A stretch of DNA of 56,272 nucleotides from contig JAGFXP010000009.1 in assembly GCA_017861315.1 (NCBI GenBank), forward strand, positions 1 through 56,272, read 5' to 3'. The translations under genes and the position numbers were made by a program. Below are positions 1-8,326 of this stretch, one piece after another (within the stretch, counting starts at the first letter, position 1; each line of letters starts with the position of its first letter). The notes beneath the pieces are model-generated. The model had not been told where the DNA came from. It saw nothing but the letters and a program-made list of their open reading frames with translations, and ran no database searches. Source of the DNA: Bacillota bacterium (GTDB taxonomy: Bacteria > Bacillota > Clostridia > Clostridiales > Clostridiaceae).

Positions 1-482
1 TAGGGTTGCTTATGCCTACTGCTTTTGCTGTCGCTATCCCTCCGATTGCATTCTTAATCATTCCTTCAACCCTGTTTGTTGAAGTTGTGCCTGTGGTTGT
101 GGCGATTATCATCTCATTGCCTTTGCCTGGAGTGACGACTCTTCCCACTGTGGAGACGCCTATCGGGAAATCGAAGTGCTGTGTAACGCAGCCGTCAATC
201 CCTCCGTTTTCAAGGAGCTCCACCATCTTCTTGTGTCCTTCTTCAGCATCGGCTACCTCGACGATCTCAAAATCGCCCTCCACCTTTGGCCCTATGAGAA
301 CGACGTCGAAGTCGCCGTATCTTGACTTAGCCATATTTGCAGCTTTCACCATCTCTCCGATTCCATGCTCGGAACCGAAGGTGGTCAGGCCTATCTTAAC
401 TTTTTTAGCAAAGCTTCCGGATATTATGCCATCTGCTATCTCTCCGAAAACTTCTGCGATCATTTTTTTAGTCTGGTCCATG
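1..482 (-). CDS. grdD: GrdD, component C alpha subunit of glycine/sarcosine/betaine reductase (partial)
   Basis: N-terminal 160 residues only; the window edge removes the rest (the family is usually a little under 400 residues). GrdD is PlsX-like and, with GrdC, forms protein C, which takes the carboxymethyl-selenoether from GrdA and releases acetyl phosphate. The acetyl-thioester cysteine described near the C-terminus lies outside the window. The ATG at 480-482 begins MDQTKKMIAE, and the stretch KVKIGLTTFGSEHG is typical of the family. It starts 11 bases after the grdC stop, so it is the last visible gene of the operon. Assignment rests on recognised family sequence and gene order. Confidence 0.9.
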
Positions 483-493
483 GATACAACCCC

Positions 494-1927
494 CTATTTA
501 AGCATCGATTCAGCAAAATTCTTCATTTCCTCTGCGATCATGCTTCTTATCTCTTCCTTTGAAACACCTGATGGCTCGGCAGCAACACCTGTGTTCTTTT
601 CTACAAGTATGGATATTCCGTCGAACAGGTTTGTCATTCTTCCAAGGAACAAGCTTCCTTTTCCTATTATCATGAAGTTCTTCAGCGTTCCGTCCATTAT
701 GTGGTTTATGCCGTGGCCTACTATCGGAACTCCTGACGGGATGTGTCCCTGTGTAGGTGCGTATCCAGGATAGCCGTGCTGTATAACGAAGGCAGGAAGC
801 TCTTTTCTGTCAATCTGTCCGCTCTTTACTGCAAGCGCGCCTATCATCTTGTAGTTCTGTGTAGGAACGTCTCCAGCTCCTGCAGGCTCTGTTAAGTCTG
901 GTGTCTGCATTTCCGGTGCGTACTTGTCAACGTCGGTGATCTTCATGCCGTTTCTAGCGAGCGGCGCTGAAACCAACGCTTCTATAACAGCCTGCGGCGC
1001 TGCTCCGTGTCCTATTGTATGTCTTCCCACAACATCTGTCCTCAGTATCGGGCTAACGCCGTCGTTTTCGGAGATGAGTATGGCGAATCCGCCGAGGCAG
1101 TCTTCAAGGACTGGAAGCCCTTTCTTTACATGGTCTTTTCCGTTCATTCCAAGCTTTGCAGTTGCGCCGCCGGCGAATACGATCACGTTTTTGAACACGC
1201 CTGACTTGACAAGTGCTGCAGCTGCAACAACCGAGTGTGACGGTCCGGCGCAGAAGCCTCTCATGTCTATGCCTGTAGCTCCCTTTATGCCGGCTATCTC
1301 TCCGCATGCTTTGGCGATGTTTCCGCCGCCCCTCTGGTTCATGTCGCCGATCGCTTCCTCTGAACATTCGATGAGGTATTCCACTTCATTGACGTCAACT
1401 CCTGAGTTTTTGACCAGGTGCATGAGGGCAAGCACTCCTGATGCCTTGACCGCAAGGTTCTCAAGCATTATATGGGAAGTGAGGTTCTTGTCCTGATCAT
1501 GTGCCTTCTTTACGCAGCCTACAAGTTTGCCGCCTTCATACAGCCCTTCGGCTCCGGCGCTTACGAATCCTTCTATGACTGCAAGCTCTTCCCCTGCCTT
1601 CAGTGCGTCAGCCTTCATGCTGAGTACCGGATGCGCAGCGAATTTCGCTCTTACAGCCTCTGTGAAATCCTTCTCAAGGAGCACAAGGTCGAACACGTCC
1701 GAAACCTTCATCACCAGCTCTTCAGGTGTCATCGCTCCTATATAAGTCTGGTTAGGCGCATAGCCTACAACATCCTCGAAGCTCCTGAGGTTCATAGGAA
1801 TCGATTTAAGGTATTCCGAATCAGGGTTTGACTCCTTCTCCGCGGTTGCTGTTGTACCATTGTGGATTATCATGTCCGGTGTGTTAACCAAAATATAAGC
1901 TGCTTTTTTCATTACTGGAAAACTCAT
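494..1927 (-). CDS. grdC: GrdC, component C beta subunit of glycine/sarcosine/betaine reductase
   Basis: 477-residue FabH/thiolase-like protein of reductase component C, which works with GrdD in phosphorolytic release of acetyl phosphate in the cytoplasm. The family is recognisable from the N-terminus (MSFPVMKKAAYILVNTPDM) and from the FabH-like stretch DMRGFCAGPSHS with a candidate active-site cysteine. The frame is open for 14 codons further upstream, but ATG 1925-1927 is preceded by GGAGG at good spacing, so I start there. It follows grdA across a gap that contains a strong hairpin (1961-1995). Confidence 0.92.
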   Translation of the reverse strand: MSFPVMKKAAYILVNTPDMIIHNGTTATAEKESNPDSEYLKSIPMNLRSFEDVVGYAPNQTYIGAMTPEELVMKVSDVFDLVLLEKDFTEAVRAKFAAHPVLSMKADALKAGEELAVIEGFVSAGAEGLYEGGKLVGCVKKAHDQDKNLTSHIMLENLAVKASGVLALMHLVKNSGVDVNEVEYLIECSEEAIGDMNQRGGGNIAKACGEIAGIKGATGIDMRGFCAGPSHSVVAAAALVKSGVFKNVIVFAGGATAKLGMNGKDHVKKGLPVLEDCLGGFAILISENDGVSPILRTDVVGRHTIGHGAAPQAVIEALVSAPLARNGMKITDVDKYAPEMQTPDLTEPAGAGDVPTQNYKMIGALAVKSGQIDRKELPAFVIQHGYPGYAPTQGHIPSGVPIVGHGINHIMDGTLKNFMIIGKGSLFLGRMTNLFDGISILVEKNTGVAAEPSGVSKEEIRSMIAEEMKNFAESMLK

Positions 1928-1960
1928 TGTTATAACCTCCTCAAAATCGCTTTTCAGCAA

Positions 1961-1995
1961 ACAGTGCACAAGGCAACCAACTCCCTGTGCACTGC
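1961..1995 (-). terminator. Hairpin between grdA and grdC
   Basis: A perfect 9-bp inverted repeat, CAGTGCACA / TGTGCACTG, at 1962-1970 and 1986-1994 lies in the grdA-grdC gap. On the minus strand it is followed by TTTGCTG, a poor U-tract. It could be a partial terminator or an mRNA-stabilising hairpin that keeps grdA transcript above grdC; that role is inference. Confidence 0.5.
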
Positions 1996-2011
1996 TTTAA
2001 TATTGGTGTAG

Positions 2012-2488
2012 CTATTTATTGTATTTGGAATACTGGTCCCTGATTGTCTTGACTTCGCCTATTATGGCGTCTATGTCGAGGACCATCTCCATCATTCCGC
2101 ACTGTTCATCGTATACTGCCGGGTCGCATTCGTCCTTAATTTCAGGCTCAACGACATGGTACACGCCAAGTCCCAGCGCAATTCCCGCAAGAGGGCCCGC
2201 GTAGGTAGGGTCGCCTGCGGCAACAGTTTCTGCCGAAAGCCCGGAAGCTTCAGCCTCAGCTCCTCCGATGATGACCAGAACGTTTTCAGGACCGAATTTG
2301 TCGGTCAAATCCATTACTCTCTGTTGGATCTCCAGATCCATAGCACCTGCGGCTGTTCAAACAAAGCATTCTGTGGATGCGAATACGACTTCGGCTCCGG
2401 CGCTCTTGGCGCAGGCCTCTATCACCGGTCCAGGGATCCCGTCCCTGTCGCCTATTGCAATTACTTTTTTTCCTTCAAGTAAACTCAT
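2012..2488 (-). CDS. grdA: GrdA, selenoprotein A of glycine/sarcosine/betaine reductase (Sec44)
   Basis: 158-residue selenoprotein that carries the carboxymethyl-selenoether intermediate between component B and component C. The frame starts at ATG 2486-2488 ([17 protein letters not shown]) behind GGAGG and is interrupted by TGA at 2357-2359, codon 44, inside the motif C-F-V-U-T-A-A-G-A-M. GrdA proteins have Sec at exactly this position, next to a redox-partner Cys (C41 here). A SECIS-like hairpin lies 17 nt after the TGA. Ordinary gene calling would truncate this gene to its last 109 residues (start at 2341). It is shared by glycine-, sarcosine- and betaine-specific B components. Confidence 0.95.
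2326..2339 (-). promoter_or_regulatory. SECIS-like hairpin of grdA
   Basis: Within the coding sequence, 17 nt after the UGA, the minus strand reads GGATC-TGGA-GATCC: a 5-bp stem with a GG-containing loop. Bacterial SECIS elements lie at this distance and have a G in the apical loop that is read by SelB. Confidence 0.6.
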
Positions 2489-2508
2489 ATCATTTCCTCC
2501 TATTTCTA

Positions 2509-2829
2509 TTATCCAACATGCCGGGCAATCATCGCGTCGATGCTGTCCCTTGTGCAGTCGTCCTTTATTACTTCCCCGATCTTCGCTCCGTCCTTGTAAA
2601 GGGTGATTGTCGGCAGGCCGAGCACCCTCTGCGAAATGGCGGTCCTTCTTGCCTTCGAGGTGTTGAGCTTGCAGAACTTAACCGCTCCCTCATACTTTTT
2701 TGCCAGCTCCTCGATGTCAGGCATGAGCGCCTGACACGGCACGCAGCCGTCCCCGTAGTAGTCAACGAGTATATATCCCTCGGCTTCGAGAACCTCAGGG
2801 CTGAAGTTGTCCTTGTCTAGCATTACCAT
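2509..2829 (-). CDS. trxA: Reductase-associated thioredoxin
   Basis: 106-residue thioredoxin, the dithiol donor that regenerates selenoprotein A. The active site is G-C-V-P-C (C29, C32), the variant typical of thioredoxins in grd operons, not the usual W-C-G-P-C found in the second thioredoxin of this window (39732-40046). Two ATGs lie close together; ATG 2827-2829 has AGGGGG nine bases upstream and is preferred to 2821-2823. It sits between trxB and grdA, which supports a dedicated electron route NADPH to TrxB to TrxA to GrdA. Confidence 0.92.
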   Translation of the reverse strand: MVMLDKDNFSPEVLEAEGYILVDYYGDGCVPCQALMPDIEELAKKYEGAVKFCKLNTSKARRTAISQRVLGLPTITLYKDGAKIGEVIKDDCTRDSIDAMIARHVG

Positions 2830-2855
2830 GTTCCCATTCCCCCTAAAATTAAATA

Positions 2856-3800
2856 TCAATCAAAAGTTGTCTCGATGTATTTTTCGCACTGAACTGCGGC
2901 TATTGCTCCGTCTGCCGCAGCAGTGACCACCTGTCTGAGTGGTTTTTCCCTTATGTCTCCGGCTGCATATACTCCGGGCACGTCAGTCTCCATGCTGTCG
3001 TTTGTAATGATGTATCCGGCTTCATTCATCCTGACTTTTCCTTTTGCCAGGTCGTTTATAGGAAGGTATCCCGTGAAAACGAACACGCCGAAGGTTCCGT
3101 CCTCCTCGTCTGCGAAGTACTCGCTGAGCTCGCCTGTTTTCGTGTCCTTGAACACGACCGATTCAACCATCCCGTCTCCTTTGATCTCCTCGACGACGGA
3201 ATTCCACTTCAACTCTATCTTCGGGTTCCTGAAGGCCTTTTCCTGTATTGATTTGGCTGCCCTCAGCTCATCCCTCCTGTGGACAATCGTCACCTTCCTG
3301 GCGAACTTCGTCAGGTAAAGTGCTTCCTCGACGGCCGAGTCTCCTCCGCCGATTACGAACACCTCAAGGTCCTGGAAGAAATCGGCATCGCAGGTGGCGC
3401 AGTAGGAAACTCCTTTCCCTATCATCTCGTTCTCGCCCGGACAGCCTATGTGCCTTGGCGCAGCGCCGGTTGCGATTATCACGGCCTTGGCGCGGTATTC
3501 CCCCTTTTCACCCTTGAGGACTTTGATCTCTCCGGAGAAATCCGCATCTTTTATGTTGTCCTTTTTCCTTTCAGCTCCGAAGCTGACCACCTGCTCCTCC
3601 ATCCTCGCTATAAGGGAAGGCCCCGTGGCCTCCCTTACTGAGCCTGGGTAGTTTGCCACTTCGTGCGTTATCACTATCTGGCCTCCCACCTTTATCCTCT
3701 CCAGGAGGAGGGTTTTAAGCCTCGCCCTGGCAGAGTACAATGCTGCAGAAAGCCCTGCAGGACCGGAACCTATTATGACAACGTCATAAATATTATTCAT
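2856..3800 (-). CDS. trxB: Thioredoxin reductase
   Basis: 314-residue FAD-dependent thioredoxin reductase of normal length. It shows the N-terminal FAD motif [16 protein letters not shown] (residues 11-26), redox-active C-A-T-C (C134, C137), a second [10 protein letters not shown] nucleotide-binding motif, and [10 protein letters not shown], the HRR feature of NADPH-using enzymes. The C-terminal FAD motif includes [15 protein letters not shown]. It lies 26 bases before trxA in the reductase operon and most likely feeds that thioredoxin. Confidence 0.95.
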   Translation of the reverse strand: MNNIYDVVIIGSGPAGLSAALYSARARLKTLLLERIKVGGQIVITHEVANYPGSVREATGPSLIARMEEQVVSFGAERKKDNIKDADFSGEIKVLKGEKGEYRAKAVIIATGAAPRHIGCPGENEMIGKGVSYCATCDADFFQDLEVFVIGGGDSAVEEALYLTKFARKVTIVHRRDELRAAKSIQEKAFRNPKIELKWNSVVEEIKGDGMVESVVFKDTKTGELSEYFADEEDGTFGVFVFTGYLPINDLAKGKVRMNEAGYIITNDSMETDVPGVYAAGDIREKPLRQVVTAAADGAIAAVQCEKYIETTFD

Positions 3801-3822
3801 GCTGTACCTCCTTTTTCAATAT

Positions 3823-5367
3823 TCACTTGCCGCTTACTTTTAGTTCAACATTTTCATCAAATTCTGCGGTTTCTTTATCAGTTTCCTCTTCCCGAAGAGC
3901 CTTGAATATGCTGTAGCACATTACGAGCATTATCAGCATGAATGGAAACGCAGCCGCAATGGAAGCGGTCTGAAGTGTCTTTACCGCAGCAGTGCCTCCA
4001 ACAAGTATGAGCATTATTGTGACTGTTCCCTGAGCAATTCCCCAAAACCCGCAAAGTTTTTTGCTTGGATTCTGGTCTCCTCCCGATGTCAGCATGCTCA
4101 GTACAAAAGTGGCTGAATTGGCAGCGCCTGCAAAGGACGCAATTATAAGGATAATCGCCAGCGGTGCAGTGATGGAGTAAAGCGGCAGATGCTGCAGCGT
4201 TACAAACAGAGCGGTTGAAATATTTGATTGAACAGCTGCCTGAATGGCACCGTTAGACAGTGCATCAAGGTTAAACGCAGCTCCCCCGTAGATTCCAATC
4301 CATACTAAGCAGAAACCGGAAGGCAGGAACACTGATGCAATTATGAATTCGCGGATAGTACGGCCCCTGGAAATACGCGCAATGAACTGACCTACAAATG
4401 CTGCCCACGCAATGTACCAGGCTCTGTAGAATACCGGCCAGGCTTCAGTCCAATCGACATTGCCCATCCACAAACTCTGTCCGATAAAGTTTTGAACATA
4501 ATCGCCAAGGGTATGAGTAAAGTTGTTCAGTATGAATACCATTCCGCCAAACAGGAAAATAAACACCATGAATGCAATTGAAAGCCATACCTTCACGTCG
4601 GCAACAGCCTGCATCGCCTTGTGAAGTCCTGATACGGTGGCAAGAGTGAATATTGCTGTCATGATTGCGATAATAACAGCAGTCATGCCTGGCGTTGCTT
4701 GAATTCCCCATATATATTGTATTCCTGTGGCAATCTGACCTGCCCCCAGTCCTAAACTGGTCGCTACGCCAAACATCGTCGCAAACACGGCTAATACGTC
4801 GATTGCTTTGCCGATAGGACCGTGAATGCCTTCGCCAAGGATTGGATAAAATGCCGAGCTGATTAAGCACGGAAGACCTTTTCGATACTGGAAATAGCCG
4901 AGAGCCAAACCGCAAACCGCATAGATAATCCATACATGAATGCCGAAATCATTAAACACAATTCGCAGTGCGTCGTGCATAGCCTGCACGGTTCCCGGCT
5001 GACCTACAGGCGGATTCATGTAATGGGTCATCGGTTCTGCAATCGACCAAAAGACCAAGCCGATACCCATTCCCCCTCCGAACAGCATAGTGAACCACTT
5101 GAAATTTGTAAATTCCGGTTTTTCGTCATCCTTCCCCAGCTTGATCTTGCCAAAACGGCTGAGGGCAACAGCAAATATGAATATTGTAAAGATGAATACT
5201 GATATAAGATACAGCCAGCCGAAATTAGTAGTTAAAAATGATAACACGCCCTTGGCAGAATTAGCCATTTGAGAAGGCAATATCACGCTAAGCGCTACAA
5301 ATAACAGGGCTATACCTGCAGAAACATAAAGAACGGAGCGGTCTTTTGACTTTTGTTCATTCGCCAT
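3823..5367 (-). CDS. BCCT-family betaine/carnitine/choline transporter
   Basis: 514-residue membrane protein with about 12 predicted helices. The family glycine-rich segment GGGMGIGLVFW (about residues 97-107) is like the GMGIG motif of sodium-coupled betaine carriers such as BetP and OpuD. The conserved block WAAFVGQFIARISRGRTI is also present. Its position between component B and trxB of a Stickland reductase operon suggests it imports the reductase substrate, most simply glycine betaine as an electron acceptor and not as an osmolyte. Substrate is inferred; sarcosine or dimethylglycine remain possible. Confidence 0.9.
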   Translation of the reverse strand: MANEQKSKDRSVLYVSAGIALLFVALSVILPSQMANSAKGVLSFLTTNFGWLYLISVFIFTIFIFAVALSRFGKIKLGKDDEKPEFTNFKWFTMLFGGGMGIGLVFWSIAEPMTHYMNPPVGQPGTVQAMHDALRIVFNDFGIHVWIIYAVCGLALGYFQYRKGLPCLISSAFYPILGEGIHGPIGKAIDVLAVFATMFGVATSLGLGAGQIATGIQYIWGIQATPGMTAVIIAIMTAIFTLATVSGLHKAMQAVADVKVWLSIAFMVFIFLFGGMVFILNNFTHTLGDYVQNFIGQSLWMGNVDWTEAWPVFYRAWYIAWAAFVGQFIARISRGRTIREFIIASVFLPSGFCLVWIGIYGGAAFNLDALSNGAIQAAVQSNISTALFVTLQHLPLYSITAPLAIILIIASFAGAANSATFVLSMLTSGGDQNPSKKLCGFWGIAQGTVTIMLILVGGTAAVKTLQTASIAAAFPFMLIMLVMCYSIFKALREEETDKETAEFDENVELKVSGK

Positions 5368-5444
5368 AATAAATTTCTCCCCTTCATAGTAAAACTAATC
5401 CAAATAGGCCTCATCCATTAACAAGACCTATTTAGTTAACAGAT

Positions 5445-6758
5445 TTATATTTTAACTTTGAATACGGTCTGCTCCTTGATTTCTGTTGCCAGGGAGTCAA
5501 GTGCCACTCCTACCCTGTGGTACCTGAGTTTCCACTGGGTTTCTTTCGAATCTCCAGGATTTCCCAAAGGATAAGGTATGGATATGGTAGGAACGATCCT
5601 GTTTGCTCCAACGGTTGTTGCTACCGGTATGAGGTTGCACATCTGGACAACCGGGAAGCCTGCTCTTTCTATTTCTTTTACCATCGTTGCGCCGCAACGT
5701 GTGCAGGTTCCTCAGGTGCTCGTCATGATGACGCCGTCCACTTTTGCATCCCTCAGGTATTCGACTATCTCCCTTGCCATTCTTGCTGCCTCACCCTGGG
5801 TTGTTCCTGTTCCGACTGTGGAATAGAAATATTCATGAAGCTTGCCTATCTTGCCTTCCTTCTCGTATGCCCTTAAAGCGTCGAGAGGTACTATTACGTT
5901 AGGGTCAGCATTTGCTGCTGCCGGATCGAAGCCTGCGTGAATTGTCTTGAAGTCGCCTGCATCGAGCCTGTCCATCTTGGAGTAGTCGTATCTTCCCCAT
6001 CTCGTTGCGGACGCAGACTGTATCCTGTCTGGGTTTGCCAGAGGCACGATCCCGCCTGTAGTTACGACTGCTATGTTAGCCTTGCCGAGGTCCTTTATTG
6101 CAGGCGCAACGGCAACAGTGTCCTTCTTAGGTATTGGGAGCTCTGTGACGAAAGGTTCACCGTTCAGCTTTTTCACAAGCATGTCCACAACCCTTTTGGA
6201 TGCAGGTTCCTTTGATTCGAGCCATACCTGGTGCCTTTTCCCTCTTCCGTAGTAGCCTTCAGCATCGGCCCAGAGGAGCTCTTCTCCGTTGAGCAGCTTG
6301 TTTCCGAAGGCCGCCATGGCCCCTATATCCTGCCTCATCCTTCCTGCGTTGTTTCCGCCCTTGAAGATGTATACGTCCTTCCTGAACATCTCGACGCCAG
6401 GGTTCTCAATGTGCATCGAGGATATTACAGGCACGTCGAATTTTTCCTTTACAGCCTTGCATATCACGCCGCAGGCGTTTCCGTATCTTCCAGCCTGGAA
6501 TGCAGGGCCTGCGAAGAAAATGTCGAAATCCTTTCCTTCGAGGAATTTCATGATCCTTCCAACTGCTTCTTTTTCGTTTGATCCCATGAAGTTGTCTCCG
6601 CAGATTATCGTGTGGGTAACCTCTGCCCCGTTCAGCTGCTTATTCAGCTCCATAGCCGGGCCAACAAGGCCTTCCCTTATCTCTGGCTCAAAATCAGCCT
6701 TTTCTTCTCCGCCTATCTGGCCGAAGAACTGATTGATGTATAATATCGCTTTTTTCAT
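5445..6758 (-). CDS. grdH: Component B beta subunit of betaine (or sarcosine) reductase, selenoprotein (Sec349)
   Basis: 437-residue selenoprotein, the substrate-activating subunit of reductase protein B. Translation runs from ATG 6756-6758 (MKKAILYINQFFGQIGGEEK) through an in-frame TGA at 5712-5714 (codon 349) and continues with G-T-C-T-R-C-G-A-T-M to 5445. Family members carry Sec at about residue 350, with downstream cysteines as here. The start MKKAILY resembles GrdF/GrdH, not glycine-specific GrdB, and the neighbouring BCCT carrier favours betaine (GrdH) over sarcosine (GrdF). Without UGA decoding it would appear as two broken genes (348 and about 79 residues). Confidence 0.9.
5685..5699 (-). 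promoter_or_regulatory. SECIS-like hairpin of grdH
   Basis: The minus strand reads CGTTGC-GGC-GCAACG, beginning 12 nt after the in-frame UGA: a 6-bp perfect stem with a GG-containing loop inside the coding region, as expected for a bacterial SECIS. Confidence 0.6.
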
Positions 6759-6771
6759 ATCAGATGCCCCC

Positions 6772-8097
6772 CTAAAACTCTTTCATTGTCTTCGGCGACC
6801 ATCCGCAAACCTGGTCTCCGCAGAACATAGCGTTGTTTTCCATGATTATCGATCCGTCCGGCTTTACCGATGGTCCGAGAATCTCATCGTTCGCCCAGCC
6901 TCCTGAAAGACCGTCTCTGCCGAGAGATTCAAGCTCTCCGATGACTGTCTCCATAGGCAGGAGCTCTATAAGCTCGGATACGTTGCCGCAGGATACTATA
7001 GCATCAGCCTTCACGTCTAGAGCAACCAAAGGCTGGGATTCTCCGTCTCTGCCTGTGCATTCGTTTGTGATCCCGACCGTCTTAACGCCGGCATCCTCAA
7101 GAGCAACTATGCAGGCAATGAAGTCTGCATCAGGGTTTCCGTAGCCTTCCTCTGCTACTATCGCTCCGTCTGCGCCAAGTGACTTGGCCATCTGTGCTAC
7201 GAACAGAGCTGCACGGTTCTTCTGTTCGAGTGCTACGTTGAGGTTTGACATTATTACTCCGAGGAAGTTTATTGTCTTTCCGTGAGCTGCATAAAGCTCT
7301 TTTATTGTAGGGTTGTTCTGGAATTCATATGTTGACCACTTTGACGATACCGGCATGAAGCTTCCCGAGATCACTGCTCCGTCCAGCACTTCGTTAGGAT
7401 GCATGAACGTAGGCACCATATGGTTCATGTCCCATCCGTAAACAAGGTCGTTGTAGCCCATCTCCTCCATCTGGGACTGAGGCTGCATAACGAATACCAT
7501 GCTCGGCAGCTTCTTCAGATCCTCAGATCTTTTTGTTACAGGATCCAGCTCGAAGGTTTCGATGTCTTCCGGGTCGAGGTCCTTGACGCAGCTTCCTATG
7601 TATTCAGCAAGCTTATGACCTGCCCACCTCAGTGCATGGTTTTTCTTCTGCTGTTCGTTCTTCTCGAATTCCTCGTCAGTGTCTCCAACGAGAACTATGT
7701 TTTTAAGCTGTGAATAATAGGTGTACTTTGCTCCTTCTCCGCTCATGTCTATGAGGCCGTCCTGGAACCCGCCCCAGTGCTTTCCGACTACGAGAAGACT
7801 GCAGTCCTTGAGAGCGTGTGTCCTTCCATCTCCGGCTGGCATCACGTCTCCTGTTACTCCAGGAAAGAGAGTGGAACCGTTTACCTTCACTCTGCATTCG
7901 ATCGCTTCCTTGACAGGCACAAGGCGAACCCTGTCTCCCGGCTTAACTATGAGAAGCTCAGCTTCTGTAATATGTTCGTCTTCAAGCACAAAATCAAGGG
8001 CTTCCTTCTTGTTGATCGTAAGTATGCCTTGCCTGTAGCTTGTTTCATCGCCAAAAACAATGTCCTTAACATGAAAATTTCCGATTTCAAGTTTCAT
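6772..8097 (-). CDS. grdI: Component B alpha/gamma proprotein of betaine (or sarcosine) reductase
   Basis: 441-residue protein of the GrdE/GrdG/GrdI family, the partner of the selenoprotein subunit of component B. Glycine-specific GrdE is cleaved at an Asn-Cys bond near residue 242 to create a pyruvoyl group. Here the corresponding region reads DGAVISGSFMPVSSK (residues 239-253), with Ser246-Phe247 where I align Asn-Cys from memory. It therefore looks like a GrdG/GrdI-type subunit, and processing may differ. It is the first gene of the operon, behind GAGGTGCGGTA and the promoter at 8144-8172, and ends 13 bases before grdH. Confidence 0.88.
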   Translation of the reverse strand: MKLEIGNFHVKDIVFGDETSYRQGILTINKKEALDFVLEDEHITEAELLIVKPGDRVRLVPVKEAIECRVKVNGSTLFPGVTGDVMPAGDGRTHALKDCSLLVVGKHWGGFQDGLIDMSGEGAKYTYYSQLKNIVLVGDTDEEFEKNEQQKKNHALRWAGHKLAEYIGSCVKDLDPEDIETFELDPVTKRSEDLKKLPSMVFVMQPQSQMEEMGYNDLVYGWDMNHMVPTFMHPNEVLDGAVISGSFMPVSSKWSTYEFQNNPTIKELYAAHGKTINFLGVIMSNLNVALEQKNRAALFVAQMAKSLGADGAIVAEEGYGNPDADFIACIVALEDAGVKTVGITNECTGRDGESQPLVALDVKADAIVSCGNVSELIELLPMETVIGELESLGRDGLSGGWANDEILGPSVKPDGSIIMENNAMFCGDQVCGWSPKTMKEF

Positions 8098-8143
8098 TAC
8101 CGCACCTCATTTGTTTATTTTTTAAATAGTACTATTTGTCTAA

Positions 8144-8172
8144 ATATTAACACATCATGTTTGTATTTTCAA
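8144..8172 (-). promoter_or_regulatory. Probable sigma-70-type promoter of the grd operon
   Basis: On the minus strand TTGAAA (8167-8172) and TAATAT (8144-8149) are separated by 17 bases, about 50 bases upstream of the grdI start. The -35 box overlaps the first AATCATGATT palindrome. Confidence 0.6.
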
Positions 8173-8197
8173 TCATGATTATAAAATAATCATGATT
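8171..8197. promoter_or_regulatory. Paired palindromes, candidate TetR operator
   Basis: AATCATGATT, itself a perfect 10-bp palindrome, occurs twice (8171-8180 and 8188-8197), 17 bases apart, in the divergent grdI-tetR intergenic region. It overlaps the -35 box of the grd promoter and lies about 60 bases upstream of the tetR promoter. Operator function for the adjacent TetR protein is inference from position and symmetry. Confidence 0.5.
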
Positions 8198-8256
8198 ATT
8201 ATTATTTTAATAACAAATCACCTTTATCACGAATCTTTATATGCCGGAGAATTCCG

Positions 8257-8286
8257 TTGAGGAATGCGGTGTCTCTGTGCTATAAT
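8257..8286 (+). promoter_or_regulatory. Probable promoter of the tetR-type gene
   Basis: TTGAGG (8257-8262), an 18-base spacer, then an extended -10 TGC-TATAAT (TATAAT 8281-8286), 40 bases upstream of the tetR start. Confidence 0.6.
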
Positions 8287-8326
8287 GAAAATGTATATAA
8301 TTTTCCATTTTTACCTGGAGGTCTTT

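Noticed and set aside
6..773. 255-codon open frame on the plus strand opposite grdC and grdD
   Set aside because: Low-complexity translation mirrored from the well-supported minus-strand reductase genes; no ribosome-binding site or family match.
2012..2488. grdA as a pseudogene with an internal stop
   Set aside because: Codon 44 TGA in C-F-V-U matches known GrdA selenocysteine.
5445..5714. Possible frameshift or nonsense mutation splitting the component B gene
   Set aside because: The TGA is at the known selenocysteine position and is followed by a hairpin; reading continues with conserved sequence.
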